Assembly (NCBI GenBank): GCA_947652115.1
Contig: OX393561.1
Span: 27,434,315-27,498,314, forward strand
Source: Blastomussa wellsi
Taxonomy: Eukaryota; Cnidaria; Anthozoa; Scleractinia; Plerogyridae
DNA length: 64,000 nucleotides
Reading direction: 5' to 3'
Shown piece after piece: positions 10,986 through 20,854 of this stretch. The notes under the pieces were generated by a model. That model did no database searches. It was given only the letters and a program-made list of their open reading frames with translations, and was not told the origin of the DNA. The position numbers and the translations under genes were made by a program. How positions within the stretch are numbered: position 1 is the first letter of the stretch; every line of letters starts with the position of its first letter.

Positions 10986-11310
10986 TTAGTTGAATGAAAA
11001 GCGTTCGTTGATACCGTGAAGATTAAGAGTGCCGATTTGAAAAATAAATTTTTGTTCTAGAGTTTTACGGCTTTCCGTGTTTCCTTGGTGAAGGGAAAGG
11101 CCGCAGACTGCCATATGTTGCTTAAAATGATTTGGGAGATTGAAGTGTCTCGCGACCGGTTTCGATGCATTTTTGTCGTCTTTCTCTACGTCACGAAGGT
11201 GTTCTCGGAATCGGTCGCCAAGTCGTCTCCCTGTTTGGCCGATGTATAAGTTTTTGCAAAGAGTGCAAGTTATGCAGTAGATGGCATTGGCTGAGGTACA
11301 GGTGAAATGA
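10986..11310 (-). pseudogene. GIY-YIG endonuclease domain of Penelope-like element A
   Basis: This open stretch on the minus strand encodes a Cys-rich lead-in (ITCTLC), then NLYIGQTGRRLGDRFREH and, further on, an N-E-K-F-like end, the pattern of Penelope GIY-YIG nucleases that nick target DNA. It ends at a TAA at 10986-10988. It is in a different frame from the RT segment upstream (stops and frameshifts between about 11450 and 11640), so the element cannot make the fused protein. Confidence 0.75.
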
Positions 11311-11633
11311 TCAGTGATTTTGATAGATCGCTTGGGTTTCGATATTTTGTCAACGTTGCGAATGAAAGGGCATGTTTTGCATCGTGCGCGAGCGCATTTA
11401 AAAGTTCCGGGTTGATCACTAGTTTGGAATGCACTTCTGACTAAAAAGTTACCTATGTTTTTGTCGCGTTTGAATGAAATTAATGGAGGTTGCGAAAAGA
11501 TTCTACCAGTGTCGGGATCATTTTGAAGTAATTTAAAGTTTTTGAGAATGATGGATTTAACTGCGTGGTTGTGAGGGTGAATGGGATTCTATCGTTCTCT
11601 CTGTGACGTTTGTAGTGCTGACTGTCGATCAAT

Positions 11634-12300
11634 TTATTGGGCGAGATGATGGCCCGCTTGAACAACAGAAGCAGGATAGCCGCGTATGTCGAAGAAATTG
11701 CACATTTCCTCTGATTTTAAGGAAAAATCAGAGTCGTCACTACAAAGACGGCGAAGTCTAAGAAACTGAGAATAAGGAATGGAATTCTTGACATGTGATG
11801 GATGTGAAGATGAATACAACAAATAACTATGAGAATCTGTGGGTTTGTAGTGCACACTGGTGCATGAACCGTTGCCTTCGGTAGAAACTTTGATATCCAG
11901 GAATGCTAAGGAAGTATCGGAAATTTCCCAGGTATATTTAAGGGCAGGATGAAACGAATTAACAGCGGTTATAAATTGATTGAGATCCTTTCTGGTAGAA
12001 GAGGTAGCGCCGATACAGTCGTCAATGTAGCGACGATAGAGTTCAGGTTTTGGGCCGTTGTATTGATTGAAAAATTGGTGTTCAATGTAGCCTACGAAAA
12101 GATTGGCGTAGCTGGGTCCCATTTTGGTACCCATGGCAACGCCATTGATTTGTTGGTAATAATTGTTCGCGAATGAAAAACAGTTGAGTGTTAACACTAA
12201 CTCAGCCAGGCGGAATAGTGTTTCCGAGCTTGGTTCCTTAACAGTGCGTAAATCAAAAACATGTTTGAGGGCTAGAAGACCTTCGCCATGTGGGATGACC
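11634..12300 (-). pseudogene. Penelope-like reverse transcriptase, C-terminal part
   Basis: The frame contains GVAMGTKMGPSYANLFVG, the conserved Penelope RT block, followed by RRYIDD, the catalytic Y-x-D-D motif, and then LAFLDIKV, the palm/thumb region. Known Penelope RTs copy RNA at chromosome ends or nicked targets. The N-terminal finger region is missing: homology begins with HGEGLLALKHVFDLRTV near 12300, and the preceding residues up to 12371 are read from the neighbouring opposite-strand element. A stop at 11634 and frameshifts separate it from the GIY-YIG domain. Confidence 0.88.
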
Positions 12301-12511
12301 TGACGGCCGCCTCGCCAACAGCGTATACAGGAAGCCCACGGACACTGATCAGTACTTAGCGTATGAATCACACCACCCCCAGTCAGTAAAACGCGGTATT
12401 GTTAAGTGTTTGTACGATCGCGCCAAGCGCCTTGTGAGAAAACCCGCTGTTATCTCCGAGGAGAAACACCTGTCCTCTGTTCTTGTTCCTAATGACTAAC
12501 CTGATTCTTTT

Positions 12512-13174
12512 GTGCAGAAGGTCACCAAGAATAGAAGACAAAACAACAGAGCAGAGCCCGCAACCGAGTTCAAAACTACCGCGGTTTTACCCTATGTCAG
12601 TGGCCTGTCCGAACAACTTCGCCGCTGCCTACAACAACAAGGAGTGCGCGCTGTTTTCAAGTCAGATACTACGTTGCGATCACAATTAGTACGGCACAAA
12701 GACGCTGTTAAACCGACTAAACAAGACGGCGTTGTTTACAAAATTCCCTACGAATGCGGAAAAGTTTACATCGGCGAGACGGGGAGACCCATGCAGGACA
12801 GGATTAAAGAACACGACCGAGACATCCGGCTCACCCGTACCCAGACCTCCGCCGTTTCATGGCATGCCCACACCACCGGACACTACCCACCTTCGGACGA
12901 GGTTAAGTTTATTGATCGTGATCAACATTGGTACACTCGCAGGGTCAAAGAGGCTATTCACATAAGACTTCATCCTAACAACATCAACAGGGATAGTGGA
13001 ATCGAGATTCCTGAAGCTTGGATGCCCACGATCAAGAAACACAAGAACGAGAGAACTGCACAACGGCGAACCGCCGAGGGAACAACTAACTGGTCTAGGA
13101 TCAGCAAGGATCGAAACACACCAATCACAGCTGTTGAAAACCAACCAATCACAGCAGAGCACCATGCTTTATAA
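12512..13174 (+). pseudogene. Penelope-like GIY-YIG endonuclease (element B)
   Basis: An ORF of 220 codons. KIPYECGKVYIGETGRPMQD around residues 74-93 is the GIY-YIG core with its preceding Cys; KEH follows, and E in KEAIHIRLHP is the likely catalytic glutamate. In the family this domain sits C-terminal to the RT in the same polyprotein. Here a stop codon at about 12498 separates it from the remaining RT thumb, so the stated start is only the first Met after that stop. The last ~45 codons run into the 3' non-coding region. Confidence 0.85.
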
Positions 13175-13194
13175 AGCTACACGTAGCCAGTCGA

Positions 13195-13245
13195 CCTTAT
13201 CGCCTGATGAAGGCTAGCAGTATGCAGCCGAAACGTCGCGGTCCA
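13195..13245 (+). ncRNA. Hammerhead ribozyme motif of Penelope-like element B (plus copy)
   Basis: ATCGC, CTGATGA (13202-13208), stem II GGCT/AGCC, GAAAC, GTC, GCGGT in that order, identical to the minus copy. Core residues are all present. Stem I can form between GCGGT and ATCGC (one G-U pair). Known role in the class: self-cleavage of element transcripts; the tiny ACGT stem III implies dimerisation or tandem copies for efficient cleavage. Confidence 0.72.
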
Positions 13246-13310
13246 CATCACAAGTGACTACATCGTGAGACAAATGATAACTCCTTAATTACAATAAAAG
13301 TTATATGATT

Positions 13311-14294
13311 TTACAATGCCTTTCACTGGATTCGAAAAAAAAATACTACCTTGAGCTCGTACAGAGATCATCTACAGAAGATATAAAATACACATTTCAA
13401 AGTTCTCATATCTCATATCTTCTTTTGTGTGAAACCAGAAAAGTTCGAAAATTGCCCTAAATTCTACATGTGGAAAAGAATGCAAATAAAAATGGCTTAC
13501 CTTGTGTTTTCCTTACGTTATTTTCATGTCTCTGTAGTCCTGGAGTCGATTTAAAGACATTTAGGCGAGTTTACTTTCTGAGGTTTTGCCTACGAGTAAA
13601 GCGAAGCTAAAGGCTGGCAACTTAGTCCACCAACGGTCCACACTCGAAGCTCCATAAATCCCACGAAAATGGCCTAATTTCGCCAAACTGCCTCACGGAA
13701 GCCGTCGATAATTTTTCTTCCTATAGGCTTTGCCTCGGGTTTCATGGTTTATCATAACTCTCCAAAAACACTACTTTTCAGACTCAAGATTTCAAATTCT
13801 TCTTTCGTTTGAACCGCATTCAGCTGTCTTGGCTTGGTGTCAATGATAATTGGCAGAAATGAATGTAGTGGAGCGCAGCCAAGCCTCGGCGCCGTGCAGC
13901 CTCATTTGGGGATTTGGCCTTGCGCGCGGTCGTCATGCTGACGCGTCATCTGCAGTTTGCTCGTAGCAAAACAGTGTTTTCGTCGACCCCTCCCTCCCCT
14001 ATATTCCCCTTTCTTTTGTTCCCTCTTTCCTTCTCCACTGGCTTCAGTCAGTGTGATTTAGTGCAAAGGGCCCTGCTGTGGCGTCGGTTTCCATAGCAAC
14101 CGTCCAAGCACCTTCCCCTCAGTCGGGTCTCCGCCTTCGCTTCGGGGAAACTCCACTGGTGCCTCGTCCCTTTGCATTCCTAGCAATACCCCGCCTTCTA
14201 CTCGTTGCGTAGCATAACAGCGCCAAATTCAATCTGCCAGCTTAGCGACCGCGCCATTGTGACAAAATCGCTGTCAACACTGGAGAGGCACAGG
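13311..14294. other. Non-coding stretch, nothing recognised
   Basis: No domain-bearing ORF. It becomes more GC-rich around 13860-14200, where TCC-rich and GCG-rich patches resemble a promoter-like segment, but I cannot tie it to a gene. Confidence 0.45.
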
Positions 14295-14470
14295 ACAATT
14301 TTTATCATGCAAATTATACCGTGTTACGGCCTCTGGGGAAGTTTCACCGGAAACGGCGGGAAATTATGAAACAATGCGCGCAGGGAATACGCGGTTCATA
14401 ATTTCCCGCCGTTTCAGGTGAAACTTCCCCAGGGGCCGTAACACGGTACAATTTGCATGATAAAAATTGT
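14295..14470. repeat. Near-perfect 176-bp palindrome (foldback)
   Basis: Arms of about 75 bp (14295-14368 and 14395-14470) are complementary with only a few mismatches, around a 25-bp GC-rich loop. The outer ends read ACAATTTTTATCATGCAAAT and its complement. It would extrude as a strong hairpin; probably a MITE. No target duplication is apparent. Confidence 0.85.
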
Positions 14471-15438
14471 GGTGAAACAGACCTGAAATAGAACGCGCGA
14501 CGACCAAGAGAATTAATTTCGTTGTTTCTTCCTATACAGGAATTGTCGCTTTCTCTTTCCTGGTAATCCTGTGCTGTTGCTGACGAAAGCTATTATTTGT
14601 TTTTGAAGTATTGTGGCCATTTGTGCCGTAAAATTACGCTGAAAATAAATGAAGCGGCTAGGGAAAAAAACACCATAGCTGCGACAAACGTACGAGATGT
14701 GGATCAGATAGCATGTGCGAGGCAGCACTTTCGCTTTAAAATTAACAAAGATGGTCATGGAAAAGCCTGAGAAGCCTAAAAGCAAAGTAAAAAGTAAAGA
14801 AAAAGTAAAAATGTGTTAAATAATACAAAATAAGTACTTTTTAAGACCGAATGCTCTGTCGGCCTCGATGAGCCTCGCGTAATTCATCAATTGGAAGGCT
14901 TGAGAAGGCGGCGAAACTCTAGCTGATTTAATCATTCGATCACTTTGGGAATTTCTCCACTGGTTCAGTGAGCTAAAAGAAAACAGTACAGTTTTTCAAT
15001 ATAAAGTCTGGAGAAAACGTAAATCAGTGTCTATTCGATCGAAACAAATGCGAGCAAACTGAGCCACTGGGGAAGCATTACTGTAAGTTGTTTCACAGCA
15101 CTCAGTGATTGATGATCAGATTTAACTGAGCCCGGCAATCCGTTTTAAAACTGCTTGAAACTCGCCCGCCTTGATGTATTCCCTTATAATTTTAAGCTGC
15201 AAAGACGTTTTCTTTGATAAAAACAAGTGAGAAGTTCGAAATTTGTATTTCGTGCGCGCATTAGTGTCATTAGTAGAACTTCAACCTTCGACCCACTTGC
15301 CGCGATGGGAAGAAAATAAATCTTTGCGCTCTTTTTTTTAAAGAAAATCTGCTATATTTCTTTAAAGTCTGCACAAAAGTGTCATATTAACTAAATATTT
15401 CAGTTCTGATTTATAACTGAAAATAAAAATGTGTCATT
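14471..15438. other. Non-coding stretch, nothing recognised
   Basis: AT-rich sequence with no recognisable ORF or repeat structure by eye. Confidence 0.45.
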
Positions 15439-15442
15439 TTAA

Positions 15443-16489
15443 GGTATCATCCCACCCCAAATGACCGCATTGCATTCGCACCGTTTTAAGGCAAAACGTT
15501 AAATAAAAACCCTGACAAACTATATATTTTCCGAAAGCTTAGTAAATGAAGATTACCTTACCATATTTATTGAAAGAAAAAAGTTTAATGCCTTGAAAAT
15601 ATAGCGATCGTTTTGCAAATGTACATGGCTTGCAATATTCAGTTCCTGTGCAGTCGGAAGTGATCTAGAGGAAGGGACAAACATTGCGCCGAGTTCTTAA
15701 CACCTTTGTCTCAAAAACTGTGCCGGCGAATTTTGATATCTTGCCTGGTTTGTTTTTTACGCCCGGTTGAACTTCGAGGTTCGAAAAAATATCCCTCCTG
15801 TTCCTTCATTTGTTTATAACTCCAGAAAGATCGGGAAAAACCAAAAACGCCGACACGGTTTTTGAGCCACATTATATCAACTTTCTCGCCAAATTTGAGC
15901 TAAAACGGTTGAAAACTCGATGCACGCGAACTTAAAACGGGCGCCCAATTTCTTGAAAATATATTTTCGAGAAAAAGAGCAAAACATTTTCAGAGACGTC
16001 CTTCCGGGTGAATGAGAAAACAACAAGGCGTGAAAGTAATTACCTGCGGTTTACAATCAAACGGCTCAACTTACTTCATAACAATAGCGCTCAAATGCTG
16101 ACCAGACAAGATGTCAAATACTGTTTCGCGCGGGAATTTAACGCTACATTTCAGTTCTACCAGGTATCGCTGTTGGATCGCTACTGTAGAATTGGAAGTG
16201 TTTCATCCCAGTTTCCGGAGTTTTCATTTCTCTGACTGGTAGATTAAACATTGTTGCGTGGTCTGGCCGTGATGAAATTGCGTGTCGAAACAAGGATGGT
16301 ATGTAACATGATAATGACGTGTTGACAGATTGTCACAATGACTTGCCAACATCTCATTAAAGGCAATTAGTAACGAAAACACTATTTTATCCATAACTTC
16401 CCGTAGAAACAATATAGGAGTAAGATCTATCTTGCTATCGTAAAATATTTTTTTCCCCACAATGGTCACATTTGGGGTGGGATGCTACC
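15443..16489. mobile_element. Non-autonomous TTAA-flanked TIR transposon (piggyBac-like)
   Basis: The left end GGTATCATCCCACCCCAAAT and the complement of the right end, GGTAGCATCCCACCCCAAAT, form about 22-bp TIRs. TTAA flanks both ends (15439-15442 and 16490-16493). TTAA duplication is the signature of piggyBac-type cut-and-paste transposition. The 1-kb interior encodes no transposase, so mobilisation in trans is inferred. Confidence 0.75.
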
Positions 16490-16493
16490 TTAA

Positions 16494-16601
16494 TTCTCCC
16501 ATTTTCAGTTTTCCCATTTCAATTTCCCATTCCCCATTTCCTATTCCCCATTCCCATTCCCCGTTCCACGTTCCTCATTTCAGTAACATCCGTTCCCAAA
16601 T
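16494..16601 (-). repeat. GGATGTTACT-family purine-rich repeat (inverted)
   Basis: The reverse complement starts GGATGTTACTGAAATGAGG and runs into GGAATGGGGAA-type sequence and GGGAAAACTGAAAATGGGAG, matching the copy at 9145-9240. Confidence 0.65.
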
Positions 16602-16871
16602 ATCGCTGTAGACTCCGTGGCGCCTTTTACGTAATTATTGTTTGAGGTATTTAGTTTTCACCGGTGCTGGAAACTCTTGGTCAAAAAGCTGTTTACTTTC
16701 AATACTTTTCGTTAAAACGCTTCCTAGATAAATCGATATCCTTCTATATAAAGAAAATTTTAAGTGGTTTTAACAGAATGGCGGCAACGAAAAAATAATG
16801 TACTATTCCGTGACTATTCGATAATTAAATTAGTTCTTGTTTATCACTTCAATGAAAAATTGCTTTATGTA
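16602..16871 (-). repeat. Repeat flank that hosts the satellite-armed foldback element
   Basis: The last ~70 bp (16801-16869) match the reverse complement of about 50861-50930 and of its duplicate. Beyond the foldback element the match resumes at 19908 with a TTTTCTCTTTCAATTTTT segment. The 50.9-kb locus is therefore a paralogous unoccupied site. Confidence 0.7.
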
Positions 16872-16994
16872 CGGTGGCCCGTAAGTGCCATTCTAAATGA
16901 AAGAGAAAAGTGCATACTGGCTTAAGAGAAAAAGTATTTTTGTTCTGGATCCACAGATTTTACCCCGATCAAAAAATGTCATTTTAAATGTGGA

Positions 16995-17705
16995 TCCGAC
17001 GTTTTTATTTCGGATCCAAACTTGTAACTCCGGATCCAAAGTTATTACTACGGATCCAACGTTTTAACTACGGATCCAACGTTATAACAACGGATCCAAC
17101 GTTGTAACTACGGATCCAACGTTATAACTACGGATCCAAAGTTATAACTACGGATCCAACGTTTTATCTACGGATCCAAAGTTATAACTACGGATCCAAC
17201 GTTGTAACTGCGGATCCAACGTTGTAACTGCGGATCCAACGTTATAACTACGGATCCAACGTTGTAACTGCGGATCCAACGTTGTAACTGCGGATCCAAC
17301 GTTGTAACTACGGATCCAACGTTGTAACTGCGGATCCAACGTTATAACTACGGATCCAACGTTATAACTACGGATCCAACGTTGTAACTACGGATCCAAA
17401 GTTATAACTACGGATCCAAAGTTATAACTACGGATCCAAAGTTGTAACTACGGATCCAACGTTATAACTACGGATCCAACGTTGTAACTAAGGATCCAAC
17501 GTTATGACTACCGATCCAAAGTTGTAACTACGGATCCAAAGTTGTAACTACGGATCCAAAGTTTTAACAACGGATCCAAAGTTGTAACTACGGATCCAAA
17601 GTTTTAACAACGGATCCAAAGTTTTAACAACGGATCCAAAGTTTTAACTACGGATCCAAAGTTGTAACTAGGGATCCAAAGTTTTATCTACGGATCCAAA
17701 TCCAA
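16995..17705 (+). repeat. 20-bp tandem array, left arm of foldback element
   Basis: About 35 units of the type CGGATCCAACGTTGTAACTA. Variation is concentrated at a few positions (AACGTT versus AAAGTT; ATAACT, GTAACT, TTAACT, TTATCT; terminal A or G). The ORF running through it on the minus strand is just the repeat translated in 20-residue periods. Confidence 0.95.
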
Positions 17706-19070
17706 AATCCAAAGTTTCGATTCCAGTTCCAATGATTTCATTTCATCACGTGGCATCGCGTTCATCGAGAGCGCGGCCGCGCGCGGTCTGGGTACCACAT
17801 TAAAAAGTTCAAGGCGTTCCTTGCTTCCTCTGAGAGAGTAGTGCGAAGGTCACGAATGACAGTAACAGGCCGGGAGGGGAGGAATAGAAACTGACTCTGG
17901 TTGGGGAACCGTATTGCTTGTATCAGTCTCCGAGGGAGTTCGAAGAACTACATCTCCCCGTCAGGTAAGTACCTTCCCTCCGGGGAAATATAATTTCTTC
18001 TTCACTCCCTCTACGACTGATACTCGCAATACTGGTGCAGACTCTAAGGGTTACTGGCATGAGATACCAGAATCCACAACATAAACAAGGTTTAATAACC
18101 CTTCAGTAAGCTGAATACTATAAATTTCCATTGTAAACATACAAAAGACTAGAGTCTAGTCAAACCCTCTATAGAGGAAATGTGATCACAACTATGAAAT
18201 AGGAACCAAACTAGATGTAAACGTGTACAGACATCAGAGTAAAATGATGAATCCTAATAAGAACTATAAAAGGGGCCACAAAGGGGCCACCAAATGAAAA
18301 TAACTGTCTTATGACAAAGCAAAAAACATGGTCCACAAGGTCAGTTACTCAGGTAAGGCAGCAAGCACAGCTCTTGCAAATTCACCCCTGTCGGGTGAAA
18401 TAAAGAAGGCAGCCAGACAGCATAATTACTCCTGGAAGACAAAACATAGTTATCCACCGTGAAAACGTAAAACTTGACCACTTTACAAAACCGACCTTTT
18501 ATAAATATCATGTACAACTCGTTCTCAAAATGTATCCATGTGGGGAGATGGGATAAAGAGCGTGACTGAGTTCGAGCATAAGCAGGAACACCGGTTTAAA
18601 CATGCTGTTACATCACAGTCAACTCTCTAGCTACGTTGCGAAAGATAAAAGCGAACGTCTGATGGTAGGTTAGAGAGCTACCACTTTTTCGTGTACCACG
18701 GGTGGTACCTTACTCACGGGAGAAATGACTGTACATGAAATCGCAGCCTTAATAAGGAATACAATAAGCAATAACCTCATGTACACATTCATATTTAAGT
18801 TAGATTCCGAACACATAGAACAACCGCTGAGTTTCCATGGGCTTGCCTACTTTAAAACTACAGACTTATAAGGAGACTTAATAAAGGTTCAAATGCTAGA
18901 CAAGATCTAAGTTATGAGTACAATAATAACACTTATCGGCAACAATCTTGAGAAAGTAGTGGAGGAACTTACCGACTTAACACATCCACGTACGTTCTCC
19001 GCCATATTGGATCAATGTCACGTGTTTAAAAGCATGTAAAAAACATTATGTAAAAAGATGTAAAAAACAC
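17706..19070. other. Unique centre of the foldback element
   Basis: No ORF of note. Two strong splice-donor-like sites point towards each other: CAGGTAAGTACC near 17962-17973 on the plus strand, and a GTAAGTTCC near 18970 on the minus strand. A GC-rich CGCCATATTGG segment with a CACGTG box lies by the right arm. This could be captured gene-start sequence, but that is inference. Confidence 0.4.
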
Positions 19071-19074
19071 AACA

Positions 19075-19790
19075 ACTTTGGATCCGAAGTTATAACTTTG
19101 GATCCGTAGTTACAACTTTGGATCCGTAGTTACAACGTTGGATCCGTAGTTACAACTTTGGATCCGTAGTTACAACGTTGGATCCGTAGTTATAACGTTG
19201 GATCCGTAGTTACAACTTTGGATCCGTAGTTATAACGTTGGATCCGTATTTATAACGTTGGATCCGTAGTTATAACTTTAGATCCGTAGTTATAACTTTG
19301 GATCCGTAGATAAAACGTTGGATCCGTAGTTATAACTTTGGATCCGTAGTTACAACGTTGGATCCGTAGTTATAACGTTGGATCCGTAGTTACAACTTTG
19401 GATCCGTAGTTATAACTTTGGATCCGTAGTTATAACTTTGGATCCGTAGATAAAACGTTGGATCCGTAGTAATAACTTTGGATCCGTAGTTACAACTTTG
19501 GATCCGTAGTTATAACGTTGGATCCGTAGTTACAACGTTGGATCCGTAGTTACAACGTTGGATCCGTAGATAAAACGTTGGATCCGTAGTTATAACTTTG
19601 GATCCGTAGTTATAACGTTGGATCCGTAGTTACAACGTTGGATCCGTAGTTATAACTTTGGATCGGTAGATGAAACGTTGGATCCGTAGTTATAACGTTG
19701 GATCCGTAGTTATAACGTTGGATCCGTAGTGATAACTTTGGATCCGGAGTTACAAGTTTGGATCCGAAATAAAAACGTCGGATCCACATT
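19075..19790 (-). repeat. 20-bp tandem array, right arm of foldback element
   Basis: About 35 inverted units of the left-arm type. Read on the minus strand, the first three outermost units agree with the left arm, but the order of unit variants differs further in. The arms have therefore not stayed exact mirror images. Confidence 0.95.
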
Positions 19791-19935
19791 TAAAATGACA
19801 TTTTTTGATCGGGGTAAAATCTGTGGATCCAGAACAAAAATACTTTTTCTCTTAAGCCAGTATGCACTTTTCTCTTTCATTTAGAATGGCACTTACGGGC
19901 CACCGTAATGAAACAAAAGTTTTCTCTTTCAATTT

Positions 19936-20075
19936 TTACATCGGATGTTACTAAAACTGGTAACGAGGAACGGGGAACGGGAAACTGGGAACCGGAGTCT
20001 GGGAACGAGTTTTCAGCGGTTTTCCACATAAAAATACAAAATGGAGGCGGGGAAACTTCTCAGCGAAAAGGGAAG
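19936..20075 (+). repeat. GGATGTTACT-family repeat, longer copy
   Basis: Starts CATCGGATGTTACTAAAAC and continues through TGGGAACGAGTTTTCAGCGG and CCACATAAAAATACAAAATG. It matches the reverse complement of about 45830-45970 and 51473-51613, including AAGGGAAGCACG downstream. Same family as 9145 and 16601. Confidence 0.75.
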
Positions 20076-20113
20076 CACGGAAATAGCACCTCACATTCAT
20101 TATCAAAACACCA

Positions 20114-20407
20114 TTGATAATGGCAGAAGACGAAAACTTTACAAAACAGTATCTCTCGCGATCTGAGACATACGATGATGAAGACATTTCATTGCCCAAA
20201 ACTCCAGAGGGTCTTCCTCTTCGAGATGAACATGACCTACTATACAGTAGCAAATATGAAATGGAGGATGAAGAAGAACAAAGCCGTCCATCAACCCAGT
20301 TAGAACCACGCCACAAAGGCTACCCAAAAGTAAAGAAAGAGAACAGCCTGATGAGAGAACGCAAATACATGGACACAGTCTCGTTAGAGACGAACATTAA
20401 AACATAG
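20114..20407 (+). CDS. Small acidic hypothetical protein
   Basis: A 97-codon ORF; translation could start at either of two close ATGs (20114 or 20120, the latter in ATAATGG). The product is acidic in the middle (EMEDEEEQ) with a basic C-terminal part (KVKKENSLMRERK) and no signal peptide or membrane segment. I recognise no domain. It lies between a dispersed repeat and a LINE tail without neighbours of related function. It could be a fragment or first exon of a host or transposon gene; coding status is uncertain. Confidence 0.3.
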   Translation: MIMAEDENFTKQYLSRSETYDDEDISLPKTPEGLPLRDEHDLLYSSKYEMEDEEEQSRPSTQLEPRHKGYPKVKKENSLMRERKYMDTVSLETNIKT

Positions 20408-20659
20408 GCACGCAATGCGTGCGAGAGTTATTTTTTTCAGTTTTGATATGGACGTATTGGGTATTTTTTTTTTGGTCAGCAAAACTAGCCCGTCCAAAAC
20501 GAACGCTCAATGACCAATTTAGTGTTGGGCCTCTTGCTGACGGCGTGTGCATTTTAAGTAAATGAGCGCAACGCAAAATACGTTTGACTAGCGAATTCAT
20601 TGACGTCGAAACTCTCCTGTCGACCATGGCTAATATATAACATAACATAACATACAATA

Positions 20660-20850
20660 TTTATAGAGCGCTAATTCCCAATGGTCCAAAAGCGCTTTAC
20701 ATAATAAAAATAACAACAAAATCCTAAACCTACAAAACTACATTGTCATTCTATAAAAATTCCCAATGGAACAAAAGCGCTTTACATAATAAACATAACA
20801 ACAAAATCGTAAACCTACAAAACTACATCGCCATCCTATAAAAACATCAT
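20660..20850 (-). repeat. Duplicated 3' terminal segment of the L2-like LINE
   Basis: Two diverged copies in tandem of the ~95-bp 3' end (AATTCCCAATGG, AAAGCGCTTTACATAATA, CCTACAAAACTACAT). Template switching at the 3' end or a tandem duplication would both explain it. Confidence 0.8.
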
Positions 20851-20854
20851 CATT

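Larger units (their letters stand above)
10795..12300 (-). mobile_element. Penelope-like element A, 5'-truncated (RT + GIY-YIG)
   Basis: On the minus strand: a reverse transcriptase segment (12300-11634), a linker, a GIY-YIG endonuclease segment (about 11310-10986), and a 3' region with a hammerhead-like motif and an inverted repeat TTATCAACCCAGTTGATAA. RT followed by GIY-YIG is diagnostic of the Penelope class. The 5' end is truncated near 12300 where it meets plus-strand element B head to head. The coding region is broken by at least two frameshifts, so it is inactive. Confidence 0.88.
12305..13310 (+). mobile_element. Penelope-like element B, 5'-truncated (plus)
   Basis: Starts near 12312 with VYRKPTDTDQYLAYESHHPQ (end of the RT thumb), passes a TAA at about 12498, and continues through a GIY-YIG ORF into a 3' region with hammerhead motif at about 13195-13240. 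The 3' end is near 13290-13310 (ACTCCTTAATTACAATAAAA). Its last ~430 bp form an inverted repeat with the minus copy at 10090-10790, so element A is bracketed by inverted pieces of element B. Confidence 0.82.
16872..19905. mobile_element. Satellite-armed foldback transposon, 3034 bp, TA target
   Basis: The outer ~130 bp on each side are inverted copies starting CGGTGGCCCGTAAGTGCCAT. Inside them lie inverted arrays of a 20-bp repeat containing a GGATCC site (16995-17705 and 19075-19790). TA dinucleotides flank both ends (16870-16871, 19906-19907). The 1.37-kb centre (17706-19070) encodes no recognisable protein. Long satellite-like inverted arms and no transposase make this a foldback-type, non-autonomous element. 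A paralogous locus without it (about 50.9 kb) supports these boundaries. Confidence 0.88.

Noticed and set aside
13880..14200. GC-rich segment as a host promoter/CpG island
   Set aside because: No downstream gene or exon could be connected to it.
9145..16601. Inverted GGATGTTACT copies as the termini of one 7.4-kb transposon
   Set aside because: The same family occurs at 19944, 45957 and 51600 without such pairing, and similarity does not extend to common outer ends.
17148..17339. ORF on the minus strand through the 20-bp repeats
   Set aside because: It only translates the repeat (20-residue period) and starts and ends within it.
16995..17705. CRISPR-like array of short repeats
   Set aside because: The 20-bp units abut without unique spacers and the same array is inverted at 19075-19790; it is a satellite arm of a foldback element in a eukaryotic setting.
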